Shown: in pieces, positions 7,863 to 17,135 of the stretch
Layout of the letters: every line of letters begins with the position of its first letter
Numbering within the stretch: the stretch's first letter is position 1
NCBI GenBank assembly: GCA_964624075.1
Contig: CAZUWH010000029.1
Coordinates: forward strand, 1 to 25,445
Direction of reading: 5' to 3'
From: CAZUWH01 sp964624075
GTDB taxonomy: Bacteria; Pseudomonadota; Alphaproteobacteria; Rhodospirillales; Rhodospirillaceae
Length of the DNA: 25,445 nt
Made by a program: the position numbers and the translations under genes
The notes under the pieces: generated by a model
Told to the model about the DNA's origin: nothing
Databases searched by the model: none
The model's input: the letters and a program-made list of their open reading frames with translations, nothing else

Positions 7863-9221
7863 ATGAGGGCATTCTTCGGGACCGACGGCGTGCGTGGCAA
7901 AGCCAACCAGGAGCCCATGACGGCTGAAACCGCTCTGAAGATCGGTATGGCTGCCGGCGGCCAGTTCCTCCGCGGAGACCATCGTCATACGGTGGTCATC
8001 GGCAAGGATACCCGTCTGTCCGGCTACCTACTGGAACCAGCCCTGACCGCCGGATTCATCGCGGTGGGCATGGATGTGGTCCTGCTGGGGCCCCTGCCGA
8101 CTCCGGGGGTGGCCATGCTGACCCGCAGCCTGCGCGCCGATCTGGGCGTAATGATTTCGGCCTCGCACAATCCTTACGAGGACAATGGCATCAAGCTGTT
8201 CGGCCCTGACGGTTTCAAGCTGTCCGATGATATCGAGACCGTCATTGAGGTCCGTCTGAACGACGGTGTGGAGCCGTTGCGAGTCAGTGCTGGTGCACTT
8301 GGGCGCGCCCGGCGGCTGGATGATGCGGCGGGACGCTATATCGAGTTCGTCAAGGCGACCTTTCCCCGGGGGGTCCGCCTCGACGGCCTGCGCATCGTGG
8401 CAGACTGCGCGCATGGCGCAGCCTACAAGGTGGCGCCAAGGGTCTTGTGGGAACTGGGAGCCGAGGTCATCGAAATCGGCGTCGAGCCCGATGGCTTCAA
8501 CATCAACCGCGCCTGTGGCTCGCAGCACACCGATGCCATGCGTGCCAAGGTCATCGCTAGCCATGCTCATCTGGGGGTGGCACTCGATGGCGATGCTGAT
8601 CGCGTGGTGCTGTGTGACGAGAACGGCGTTTTGATCGACGGGGATCAGCTTCTCGCCCTGACTGCCCGTGAGTGGCAGCGCAGCCGACGCCTGCAGGGAA
8701 ACGCCGTGGTGGCCACGGTCATGTCTAATCTTGGCCTGGAGCGCCACCTGCATGCCATGGGTCTGGAACTGATCCGGACCCAGGTCGGTGACCGCTATGT
8801 GGTCGAGGAGATGGTGCGCAGCGGCTGCAATCTGGGGGGCGAGCAGTCCGGCCATATCATCTTCAGCGACTATACCACGACCGGTGACGGCCTCGTTGCC
8901 GCCTTGCAGGTGTTGGCCGAAGTGGTACGTTCCGGTCAGCCGGCGAGCAGGGCTGCCCGTCAGTTCACGCCCCTGCCCCAGATCCTGCGCAATGTGCGCC
9001 TGGTCGGGATGGCAGCGGCCGACGACACCCTCCTGGCCGCTGAAGCCGTGGCGGCGGCGGTACGAGAAGGGGAGGAACGACTTGATGGTCGAGGACGGCT
9101 CCTGATCCGTAAATCTGGTACCGAGCCGCTGATCCGGGTGATGGCCGAAGGCGAAGACGAAGCCCTTATCACTGCCATCGTGGCAGATGTTATCACCGCC
9201 ATCGAACGGACAGCCCGGTGA
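7863..9221 (+). CDS. glmM: Phosphoglucosamine mutase
   Basis: Converts glucosamine-6-phosphate to glucosamine-1-phosphate for UDP-GlcNAc, hence peptidoglycan and LPS. 452 residues from ATG 7863, matching the family (about 450). This start gives the usual MRxFFGTDGVRG beginning and follows AGGAAAG at 7854-7860; an in-frame GTG at 7851 would add only four residues. The phosphohexomutase architecture is complete: the active-site loop ISASHNPYEDNGIK with the phosphoserine at about residue 101, the metal-binding loop DGDADR, the sugar-binding EQSGHII and the C-terminal phosphate-binding loop RKSGTEPLIRVM. thiD follows after 7 nt (or overlaps), so the two are probably co-transcribed. In relatives folP often lies upstream of glmM (from memory); here the upstream neighbour is the maeB remnant. 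Confidence 0.97.
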   Translation: MRAFFGTDGVRGKANQEPMTAETALKIGMAAGGQFLRGDHRHTVVIGKDTRLSGYLLEPALTAGFIAVGMDVVLLGPLPTPGVAMLTRSLRADLGVMISASHNPYEDNGIKLFGPDGFKLSDDIETVIEVRLNDGVEPLRVSAGALGRARRLDDAAGRYIEFVKATFPRGVRLDGLRIVADCAHGAAYKVAPRVLWELGAEVIEIGVEPDGFNINRACGSQHTDAMRAKVIASHAHLGVALDGDADRVVLCDENGVLIDGDQLLALTAREWQRSRRLQGNAVVATVMSNLGLERHLHAMGLELIRTQVGDRYVVEEMVRSGCNLGGEQSGHIIFSDYTTTGDGLVAALQVLAEVVRSGQPASRAARQFTPLPQILRNVRLVGMAAADDTLLAAEAVAAAVREGEERLDGRGRLLIRKSGTEPLIRVMAEGEDEALITAIVADVITAIERTAR

Positions 9222-9228
9222 CAACACC

Positions 9229-10165
<937 letters not shown>

Positions 10166-10178
10166 GACCACGGCGAAG

Positions 10179-10206
10179 CAAGGCATCAGACAGACACCGT
10201 TGTCAA
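10179..10206 (-). promoter_or_regulatory. Candidate promoter of tRNA-Val
   Basis: On the minus strand TTGACA (10206-10201) is a consensus -35 box. A 16-nt spacer leads to GCCTTG (10184-10179), a poor -10 match. It lies just upstream of the tRNA 5' end at 10165. The -35 is convincing, the -10 is not. Confidence 0.4.
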
Positions 10207-10383
10207 GCTTTTTTGCTAGATCATGGACGGGCAGCGGCTTCTTCCTCAAGGGAGGCCTTTCAGGCGTATCCGGTTATGAAAGCGGTCCCATACCGCTTCC
10301 GTTATCCGCTTAAACTATGAGCATTTGCATAAATTGGTGACAAACCCATCGTGCCTGGAGCACTGCATGTTCATACTGTTTTC

Positions 10384-10424
10384 CCCCTAACCCTCCTCTT
10401 TCCCGGATTAGGAGGGGGTTGTCT
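10384..10424. repeat. G/C-rich dispersed repeat copy
   Basis: CCCCCTAACCCTCCTC is followed by GGATTAGGAGGGGGTTG, an imperfect palindrome of the family whose best copy is at 373-409. Confidence 0.55.
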
Positions 10425-10493
10425 TCCATCAGCGTCGTTGCCTCTCAAACCGCCTATAGGGGTGTGGATGAGGGAATTGGATACCTCTAATAC

Positions 10494-10621
10494 GGTTCCC
10501 GGAAAGTCCTCGGACTTTCCGGAAACCTGCCCTCAGTCGCCGAGTACTTGCGCGCCTAGCTTTCGGCGCAGGGGCGCCGGCCCGCGTTGCGGGCTCGGAG
10601 TCCGGAAATTTTCCGGACTCC
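10494..10621. repeat. Cluster of three strong inverted repeats
   Basis: Three hairpins are packed in about 130 nt. CCGGAAAGTCC (10499-10509) pairs with GGACTTTCCGG (10512-10522), extended by flanking bases with one mismatch. GCCCGC-GTT-GCGGGC spans 10580-10594. GGAGTCCGGAAA (10597-10608) pairs with TTTCCGGACTCC (10610-10621). The first and third share the motif TCCGGA/AAAG. There is no T tract, so these are not simple terminators. The unit is preceded by the recurring ACCTCTAATAC motif. A REP-like or MITE-like element, or a structured RNA, is possible. Confidence 0.7.
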
Positions 10622-10802
10622 GTATATGGATTCCCGCCCCCGTCTGCGCGCGGACAAGTTTTCGCGGGCCTTCTGGATTTTTTGAGGTCTCTAATTTACC
10701 CTCTTTGAAAGGCGTGGCTTTGACCACGGAACGCGCCCAGCGATTGAGGGCGAACGGGTCAAGATTTCCTGGCCCGCGTATGGACACTTTCAGAAATTCC
10801 CA

Positions 10803-10838
10803 TCCCCTGATGGGGGAAGGGAGAAAGGGGGAGGGCAG
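10803..10838. repeat. G-rich dispersed repeat copy
   Basis: TCCCCTGATGGGGGAAGGGA is followed by AAGGGGGAGGG. It contains the CCCCTGATGGGG core of the repeat family and lies about 35 bp upstream of the sigma-54-type promoter of amtB. Confidence 0.5.
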
Positions 10839-10870
10839 TATCCCCGCAGCGAGGGCCTGATTTGCTGGCT

Positions 10871-10887
10871 CTGGCATGAGAATTGCC
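10871..10887 (+). promoter_or_regulatory. Sigma-54 (RpoN) -24/-12 promoter of amtB
   Basis: CTGGCATGAGAATTGCC matches the sigma-54 consensus TGGCACG-N4-TTGCW, differing at one -24 position (T for C) and in the last base. The GG and GC dinucleotides are 10 nt apart, as required. Transcription would start near 10898, leaving a leader of about 90 nt before amtB. RpoN control of amt genes by NtrC under nitrogen limitation is established in proteobacteria; no clear NtrC palindrome was found upstream. Confidence 0.75.
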
Positions 10888-10989
10888 CACGTTGATGAAC
10901 GGTCGGAAACCATTGGGCATGGTCCGGAGGCAGGAGAGTCCCAGACAGACGAGGCCGGCACGGGGACAAGGAAACAAGGAACGGATACG

Positions 10990-12216
10990 ATGAGAACGAG
11001 TGTGGATGTTCTGTTCATTCTAATGGGGGCGGTCATGGTCATGGCCATGCACGCCGGTTTTGCTTTTCTTGAAGTGGGGACGGTCCGCAAGAAAAACCAG
11101 GTCAATGCCCTGGTCAAGATTCTAGTTGATTTTGCTGTTTCCACTGTCACCTACTTCTTTGTTGGTTATTCCATCGCCTATGGCATCAATTTTCTGGTCG
11201 GCGCCGACGTGCTGACCGGCCAGGCAGGAGAGGGGTTTGCCTCCCATGGCTATGACCTGGTGAAGTTCTTCTTCCTTGCCACCTTTGCAGCGGCCATTCC
11301 GGCCATCATTTCCGGCGGAATCGCCGAGCGGATCCGATTCTGGCCACAGACAGTCGCCACGGCCGTTCTGGTCGGGTTAATCTATCCCACCTTCGAAGGC
11401 ATGGCATGGGGCAGCCGGTTCGGCTTCCAGGACTGGATGCAGGCCACCTTTGGCGTGCCCTTCCACGACTTCGCTGGCTCGGTGGTGGTTCACGCCGTCG
11501 GTGGCTGGGCCGCTTTAGGTGCCGTGCTGATGCTGGGAGCCCGCAGGGGGCGCTATCGCCGTGATGGCAGCCTGATTGCCATTCCACCGTCCAACATCCC
11601 TTTTCTTGCCCTGGGGGCATGGGTGCTGTCGGTAGGCTGGTTCGGCTTCAATGTCATGAGTGCGCAGACTATCGGGAATGCAACCGGCCTTGTGGCTCTG
11701 GACTCGTTGATGGCGATGACGGGAGGCATCCTGGCGGCCTTGATCGTTGGTCGCAACGATCCGGGTTTTGTTCATAACGGTGCCCTGGCCGGTCTGATCG
11801 CAGTCTGCGCCGGCTCCGACATCATGCATCCGATTGGCGCCCTGCTCACGGGGAGTCTGGCTGGTACCTTGTTCGTGTGGGCCTTCAATCAGTGTCAGGC
11901 CCGATGGAAAATCGACGATGTGCTGGGCGTCTGGCCTCTGCATGGCCTGTGTGGTGTGCTGGGAGGCGTGGCGGCCGGCGTGTTCGGCCTACCGGAGCTG
12001 GGCGGGCTGGGGGGTGTCTCGTTGCCGGCCCAAGGCGTAGGGAGTCTGATCGGGGCCGGATTTGCTCTCATGGGTGGGCTTGGCGTGTATGGAGTACTGA
12101 AAATGACCGTCGGTATCCGACTGAACGAAGAGAACGAATTCGTCGGCGCTGACCTTACCGTCCACCACATTTCAGCCTGTCCGGAGGAAGAGATGGCCAC
12201 CGTGTCCCAACCGTAG
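10990..12216 (+). CDS. amtB: Ammonium transporter (Amt/MEP family)
   Basis: Trimeric inner-membrane channel for ammonium uptake. 408 residues with about 11 predicted membrane helices. The start ATG 10990 follows AAGGA at 9 nt and opens directly into the first helix (MRTSVDVLFILMGAVMVMAM); the longer frame from 10876 would begin inside the promoter. Key residues are present: Asp160 in HDFAGS, and the pore twin histidines at His168 (VVVHAVGGWAALG) and His318 (PLHGLCGVLGG), with the GWFGFN motif near 216-221. The C-terminal tail ends shortly after the last helix. Compared with E. coli AmtB there is no long signal peptide. glnK is not adjacent, so nitrogen control probably comes from the sigma-54-type promoter at 10871-10887. 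A hairpin terminator lies between this gene and the convergent yggS. Stop codon is TAG. Confidence 0.95.
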   Translation: MRTSVDVLFILMGAVMVMAMHAGFAFLEVGTVRKKNQVNALVKILVDFAVSTVTYFFVGYSIAYGINFLVGADVLTGQAGEGFASHGYDLVKFFFLATFAAAIPAIISGGIAERIRFWPQTVATAVLVGLIYPTFEGMAWGSRFGFQDWMQATFGVPFHDFAGSVVVHAVGGWAALGAVLMLGARRGRYRRDGSLIAIPPSNIPFLALGAWVLSVGWFGFNVMSAQTIGNATGLVALDSLMAMTGGILAALIVGRNDPGFVHNGALAGLIAVCAGSDIMHPIGALLTGSLAGTLFVWAFNQCQARWKIDDVLGVWPLHGLCGVLGGVAAGVFGLPELGGLGGVSLPAQGVGSLIGAGFALMGGLGVYGVLKMTVGIRLNEENEFVGADLTVHHISACPEEEMATVSQP

Positions 12217-12228
12217 CGCCACGCGCAG

Positions 12229-12275
12229 GAAAGCTGGCTCTCCCCTCTCTGGCACGGGGGGATCTGCCGGCTTTC
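12229..12275. terminator. Bidirectional hairpin between amtB and yggS
   Basis: GAAAGCTGGC (12229-12238) pairs with GCCGGCTTTC (12266-12275) with one wobble position, and an inner C-rich segment (about 12239-12245) faces GGGGGG (12256-12261). It lies between the convergent ends of amtB and yggS and its right arm overlaps the yggS stop. No strong U tract follows on either strand, so efficiency is uncertain. Confidence 0.55.
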
Positions 12276-12966
12276 AGCGCTGACCGAAGAGAGCCGTTCC
12301 CACGCGTACATGGGTGGCGCCGAAGTGTATGGCTAGGGGAAAGTCGCAGCTCATGCCCATGCTTAGAACCGGCAGCCCGTGGCGGTGGGCAATGTCGCGC
12401 AGCAGAGCAAAATGGAAGGCAGGCTCGTCGTCGGGGGGCGGAATGCACATCAACCCCTTGACTGGCAGCTTCCAGTCGTGGAGACAGGCCTGGATGAACG
12501 TGTCGGCTTCGCCTGGTGACACACCTGCCTTCCGGGGCTCCTCCCCGGTGTTGACCTGGACCAGACAATCCGGCCACCGGCTCTGCCGCTCCATTTCCTT
12601 TGCCAGGGTCGCTGCCAACCCGGGCCGGTCCACAGTTTCGATGACGTCGAACAAGGCTACCGCCGCCCGGACCTTGTTGGTTTGCAGCGGTCCGATCAGA
12701 TGCAGCCGCAAGCCGGGATGGTCGTGTTGCAGCGGCGGCCACTTGGCTTGCGCCTCCTGCACCCGGTTCTCGCCGAACACGCGATGCCCGGCCGCCAGAA
12801 AAGGCCGAATGCAGTCAGCCTCTTGCGTCTTGGTCACGGCCACCAGCGTCACAGCGGTGCGGTCCCGCCCGCTCTCATGGGCGGCAACGGTGATGGCGGC
12901 CTGTACCCGCTGGAGGTTTCCCATCTGTTCATTGATCGTAGTACTGGACAGCCCCGAATCCGTCAT
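12274..12966 (-). CDS. YggS/PLPBP family pyridoxal phosphate homeostasis protein
   Basis: Cytoplasmic PLP-binding protein of the YggS/PROSC family. It has the alanine-racemase-like barrel fold without known enzymatic activity and is thought to buffer PLP and affect amino-acid and vitamin B6 balance. 230 residues, typical length. The PLP lysine is Lys46 in LVAVTKTQ. Other family marks are VFGENRVQEAQAKW, LHLIGPLQTNK, QVNTGEE and KAG, LSMGMSCDF and the phosphate-binding end THVRVGTALFG. Start ATG 12966 gives a family-like N-terminus; the ribosome binding site is weak (GTGAAAAG). One oddity is Cys in MGMSCDF where the family usually has Ala. The gene is convergent with amtB and separated from the TPR gene by about 225 bp that holds a G/C repeat. 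Confidence 0.93.
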   Translation of the reverse strand: MTDSGLSSTTINEQMGNLQRVQAAITVAAHESGRDRTAVTLVAVTKTQEADCIRPFLAAGHRVFGENRVQEAQAKWPPLQHDHPGLRLHLIGPLQTNKVRAAVALFDVIETVDRPGLAATLAKEMERQSRWPDCLVQVNTGEEPRKAGVSPGEADTFIQACLHDWKLPVKGLMCIPPPDDEPAFHFALLRDIAHRHGLPVLSMGMSCDFPLAIHFGATHVRVGTALFGQR

Positions 12967-13057
12967 ATTGTCTTTTCACCCCGTGGCAAACACGACCGTA
13001 TGCACACAAGCCAGTCCCTACAGCTTGTAAGATTGTACCATTTCATAGGGGGCGCAA

Positions 13058-13088
13058 CCCCTCTCCCCCCTCTAGGGGGAGGGTTTTT
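13058..13088. repeat. G/C-rich repeat followed by T tract
   Basis: CCCCTCTCCCCCCTCTA followed by GGGGGAGGG and TTTTT forms an imperfect hairpin. On the plus strand it resembles a rho-independent terminator, but no plus-strand gene lies upstream, since yggS is on the other strand. It is therefore grouped with the dispersed palindromes. Confidence 0.5.
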
Positions 13089-13192
13089 GTGTGCGGCCAT
13101 GTTCCACACCCGCCCGGTCGTCAGGCATTCCGGCTGCAGATGCTTTCATGTGACAGCTGCAGCCGTTAAAGACGGTGGGCATGGACAGTGTT

Positions 13193-14890
13193 TCAGGGAA
13201 GGCTGATGCCTGCGGCCATATCGCGCAACGCCCGGGTGATTGCCGTCATCGCAGTGGACCAGTCACCAGCGCACGGCTGACGGAACAAACGGACGGTCGG
13301 ATACCATGGGCTGTCTGCCCGTCCGGCCAGCCAGCGCCAATCGCAGGCATAAGACAGCAGAATCCATACCGGCACGCCCAGAGCGCCAGCCAGATGAGCA
13401 ATGGCCGTATCGACAGTCACCACTAGGTCGAGATTGACCATGACGGCAGCGGCGGCCATGAACAGGCCATTGTCGTCATTCAATTCAGGTCCCAGATCGA
13501 CAATGGGCAGGTCGGATGGCACCCTGTGCGGCGACTCGCGATCCCCCCCCGCTTGCAACGCGAACAGCACGATTCCTGGGACGCGGGTCAGTTCAGCTAG
13601 GGCGGCAAGTGGAATGGAACCATTGTCATCTTCAACTGTGGACAAGCCGCCCTGCCAGACGATACCCACCCGCATGACCGCCGTGTAGGCCTGAAGACGC
13701 CCAGCCCAGTGCCGTACCAGTCTGTCCTCCGCCGTCAGGTAAGGGATGGGAGCCGGAATGGTGTCAAGCGTGGTACGAAAGCGGTGTGGGAGACTCAGAA
13801 GCGGCAGATGAGCGGCATAGACCGGCAGAGGGGCTGTCGTTGACACCAGTTCCGAGAGCCCCTCGATCGTGGACAAAAGTGGCATCAGATCGGGAGGAGC
13901 GGCCAGAACCACGGCCGCCCCCAGTTCCGTGAGGAGGGAGAGATAGCGCACGAACTGGATGGTATCCCTCGGATCCTGCTCAGGGTAGACAAGAATCGGT
14001 CGTCCACGCGGCGGGCTGCCATCCCACAGTGGTCCGGGTGGTGTCAGGCGGCGCAGCACCGAGTCCTTGTCATCAAGACGTGCCTCGAAGGATTCCCAAC
14101 CCTCAGCCAGGTCACCGCGCCCCAGCAGAGCGGTAGCCAGACTGACCCGGATCGCAACATTGTCCGGCTCGATGACGAGAGCACTGCGGTAGGCAGCGAT
14201 GGCTTCGCCTAAGCGGTTGCTCCGTTGGAGCATGAGGCCCAGGTTACTGTGGCGAACCGCCACATCAGGTTCCAGGTCAAGTGCGCGTCGCAGATGGCGT
14301 TCGCCTTCCTCCCAGGCACCAAGACGGACCAGAACCTGGCCGAGACGGGTACGGGCTTCGCTGTCATCGGGCCGCTCGTGCACTACCAGCCGCCATTGTA
14401 CGACTGCCGCCTGGATATTGCCAGACTCAGCCAGTGCCATGGCCAGGCACGTGCGGGCCTCCTTTACATCGGGGGTTGAAGCAAGCAGCCACTGAAAGTG
14501 GCCGATGGCTTCGCCATGGCGGCCCTGCTGGCTACAGACCAAGCCAAGGCCGTGGCGGGCCGAGGCAAGCCTGTTGTCGGCGGCCAGGGCTTGCGTGAAA
14601 CAACGTTCAGCTTCTGTCAACTGGTTACGGCGTGCCAACACGTATCCCAGATTGCAGATTCCTTGTGGGGCCAGAGGGTGACCGGATGGAATCAGGCGAT
14701 AATGGTGTTCGGCCTCTTCTAGCATGTTGGCGCGTTGGTAGAGATTGGCCAGGTTGTAACGGGCTTCGACAAAGCCAGGATCGAACATCAGGGCCCGTCG
14801 GTAATGGTGCGCTGCTTCGGCAGCCTGACCCCGACCCGCCATCACGGCGCCCAGGCCGAAGGCCTCAAGGGCAGCACAATCCTCGCTCAC
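13193..14890 (-). CDS. TPR-repeat protein with glycosyltransferase-9-like C-domain
   Basis: 565 residues. The N-terminal half (about 5-285) is a run of seven or more tetratricopeptide repeats, for example AEAAHHYRRALMFDPGFVEA, LTEAERCFTQALAADNRLAS and LGEAIAAYRSALVIEPDNVA. The C-terminal half (about 290-560) resembles the glycosyltransferase-B fold domain found in alphaproteobacterial TPR-glycosyltransferases: WDGSPPRGRPILVYPEQDP, RVGIVWQGG, and the conserved nucleotide-sugar region VTVDTAIAHLAGALGVPVW followed by DWRWLAGRADSPWYP. The likely role is transfer of sugars to proteins or surface glycans; the substrate is unknown. The start is GTG 14890 with a distant GGAG. No sugar-biosynthesis genes neighbour it, so the context gives no substrate hint. 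The gene is uninterrupted, unlike the adjacent kinase. Confidence 0.88.
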   Translation of the reverse strand: MSEDCAALEAFGLGAVMAGRGQAAEAAHHYRRALMFDPGFVEARYNLANLYQRANMLEEAEHHYRLIPSGHPLAPQGICNLGYVLARRNQLTEAERCFTQALAADNRLASARHGLGLVCSQQGRHGEAIGHFQWLLASTPDVKEARTCLAMALAESGNIQAAVVQWRLVVHERPDDSEARTRLGQVLVRLGAWEEGERHLRRALDLEPDVAVRHSNLGLMLQRSNRLGEAIAAYRSALVIEPDNVAIRVSLATALLGRGDLAEGWESFEARLDDKDSVLRRLTPPGPLWDGSPPRGRPILVYPEQDPRDTIQFVRYLSLLTELGAAVVLAAPPDLMPLLSTIEGLSELVSTTAPLPVYAAHLPLLSLPHRFRTTLDTIPAPIPYLTAEDRLVRHWAGRLQAYTAVMRVGIVWQGGLSTVEDDNGSIPLAALAELTRVPGIVLFALQAGGDRESPHRVPSDLPIVDLGPELNDDNGLFMAAAAVMVNLDLVVTVDTAIAHLAGALGVPVWILLSYACDWRWLAGRADSPWYPTVRLFRQPCAGDWSTAMTAITRALRDMAAGISLP

Positions 14891-15091
14891 GACTTCATGT
14901 TCTCCGTGCCCTCATCACCGTTTCCAGCCATGCTCTCCGAGAGCGCCTTTCCTTCTTTTATTGCTCTGTTTCCGCTGGTCCTGTGATCCTGTCCTCGTGC
15001 CGCATTCAAGCGATACCACAGGAGCGCGAAAACGAAAAGTTTCGTCTGTCCTGGGGCCATCGCCTTATGGCAAGTGTTCAGTGGTGACCGG

Positions 15092-16803
15092 TCAGAGACC
15101 GCATAGCCGCAGCCAGCTGGCCGCGTGAATCGGCTTGTGGAGCAGAAGGAATCCACTTACCTGCGCTTCCGGGATGCGCCCCGGGGTGGTGTCGTCAGTG
15201 ACCAGAAGCCCATGCATCATCGTGCCGGTTGCACGGCGCAGACGCGCACAATGGCCTCGGCACCCGTGAGGCCGCTGTGCAGGCGGGCGGCGGCAATAAC
15301 CAGATCCGGCACCTTCTTCGAGGTGGACAGAACTGGCATGTCTTCCTCAATAGTTGTAGAAATCACTATGACCCGGCGTCTGTGCAGGAGGCTGAAGAGC
15401 CCTCTCGTTCCACTCGCTATGCGTGTCCTTAAGAGGGGAGCAGGCGGACGCTGTGCCGTCTGCTCCGGCGGCGCCGGGGGGATCACGACCGCAAACCGCG
15501 ATCCCTTGCTCAGCCTCGAGCAGACCTCGATCCGATGCCGCAGCAGGCGGGCCAGGCAGTCTACGATGGCAAGCCAGAGCCAAAGTCCGTTCGGTATTGT
15601 GGATCTGGTAATATTCCTTGAAGACTTCAGTCATCTGATCCCGTGGGATACTGGGATCGGTGTCCCAGACGCCGATCTGCAGATTCTCCCCCTCCGGCGG
15701 TAACCAACCAGAATGCGGCCCGTGGCCGTATGCTGAACGGCATTGGCTGTCAGGTTGGCCAGGATGCGTTCCAGCATACCCGGATCGCTCATTACCTTGG
15801 CTTGGCAGGGGCGGATCTGCAAACCGAGTCCCTATCTCCCGGGCTGGCAAGGCAAAGCAGCGGCCGCGCAGGTGATCGAAAATCGTCTCCATTACGAGGG
15901 GACGGATCTCAGGCTTTAAAACGGCGGCTTCCAGACGTGACAGGTCGAGAATGGTGGCAAACAGCTTGTTCAGGGTCTCAAGAGAGACTTCGATATCGCG
16001 GATCAGTTTCTGTGCCACGGTCCCTTGCACCTTCGGCATCAGGGATACCAGGAGCAGCCCCATGGCATGCAGCGGCTGACGTAGGTCATGACTTGCGGCG
16101 GCAAGGAAGTGCGACTTGGCCATGTCGGCCTCCTGTTCCGCCTGCTCCAGTTCGATCTGACGCCACTTCAGTTCGGTGATATCCACGCCGTGCCGACGAT
16201 ACCGCCTTCGCTGGTTCTATGTCCGGTGATACGCATCCAGCGTCCATCCGGATAAGCCGCGGGTCATAACCTCCGAGCACGCCTAACGGCGGCGCACCCG
16301 TTCCTCGATCCAGGCTGCCACGGCTTTAGGGGAACGTCCAGTTAACTGGTTGCCGCCGCGCCCGCCGCAGCACTTCAGCGAAGGTCAGGGATGGCACCAT
16401 GATTCCGTCACCGCTGCCATTGTAGAGAATCAGTCGGTTATCGGCACCCCACAACACGAAGGCTTCGGCTAGATTCTCGATTGCGTTTTGTAAGCGGGCT
16501 TCGACACGGGCAACCGTTTCCTGGTGGTGAAAAACCACCACCCATAAGGACGACCCAGCACAGGGAGGAATATCCACGATCAACCGGCTCCGCCGGGAAG
16601 CCGGCAAGGGAAACTACCCCTGTTTTCTGCACCGACCCAAACAGCGGGGGACCTGTTTCTTCCTCCCCACCTTCTATCAGGGCAAGCACACCCTGTCCCG
16701 TCAGCATCTGGCCAGCGAGACAGTCTAGCATAGGGTTGGTTGCAACGATGCGTAGTCTGTCGTCGGCCGTTTGCCCGACCAGGGCAATGGGAGCGTAGTT
16801 CAA
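15092..16803 (-). pseudogene. Hybrid sensor histidine kinase (PAS-HisKA-HATPase-REC), decayed
   Basis: Pieces of a membrane-free hybrid kinase follow in order on the minus strand, in changing frames. The N-terminal region is FALNYAPIALVGQTADDRLR (about 16810-16750). A PAS domain contains ARLQNAIENLAEAFVLW (about 16500-16440). HisKA contains FLAAASHDLRQPLHAMG, with the phosphorylatable His near 16088-16090. HATPase fragments are ERILANLTANAVQHT and IGVWDTDPSIPRDQMTEVFKEYYQI. The G2 box reads GLWLWLAIV instead of GLGLGLAIV, so two ATP-loop glycines are Trp. The receiver fragments are PDLVIAAARLHSGLTGAEAI, where the family Asp appears replaced by Ala, then after a frameshift LLVTDDTTPGRIPEA and LLLHKPIHAA, ending at TGA 15092-15094. 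No ATG suits the N-terminus; TTG 16803 is an arbitrary limit. Multiple frameshifts plus active-site losses make it non-functional. Confidence 0.88.
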
Positions 16804-16810
16804 TGCGAAC

Positions 16811-17135
16811 AGAAGACGTTCAAGGTATGTGTAGGTATCATGACATCGTGGACATCATAGAAGCTACCCCCCCCCCGCTCTCATACTGGAGAGGAGATGG
16901 TCTCCGCAATCATTCAACATAAGTTTTATAACTTTGGTTCTCCGTTCTGTGTTTGGTCCCAGAAATACTCGTTATAGTATGGTACTGTATGCCGGTTGAA
17001 TGACAAGGCATGGCATGTACAAGGCGACAACATCCTCTCACGCAACACCTTGATCGTGTCCCCTTGCCCTGATCCATGGCGGTTTCCAATCCGTTTCCCC
17101 GTATGTCACGTCACTGATTCTGCAGAGTGAAAACT
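16811..17135. other. Intergenic region
   Basis: It lies between the two divergent decayed genes. It has a run of ten C (16866-16875) and a modestly AT-rich stretch (about 16915-16990). No gene and no convincing promoter was recognised. Confidence 0.5.

Larger units (their letters stand above)
10207..10870. other. Long intergenic region with hairpins and repeats
   Basis: About 660 bp without a convincing gene. It holds a hairpin AAGCGGT-CCCAT-ACCGCTT (10280-10298), a G/C-rich repeat (10384-10424), a motif GGATACCTCTAATAC (about 10479) shared with 19239 and 2064, a cluster of three strong hairpins (10494-10621) and another G-rich repeat (10803-10838). The open frames across it have no recognisable domain. 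Confidence 0.6.

Noticed and set aside
13058..13088. Hairpin plus TTTTT as a rho-independent terminator.
   Set aside because: No plus-strand gene precedes it; it fits the dispersed palindrome family better.
14887..15156. 89-codon minus-strand frame between the TPR gene and the kinase remnant.
   Set aside because: It overlaps the receiver-domain end of the remnant in another frame and has no family-like features.
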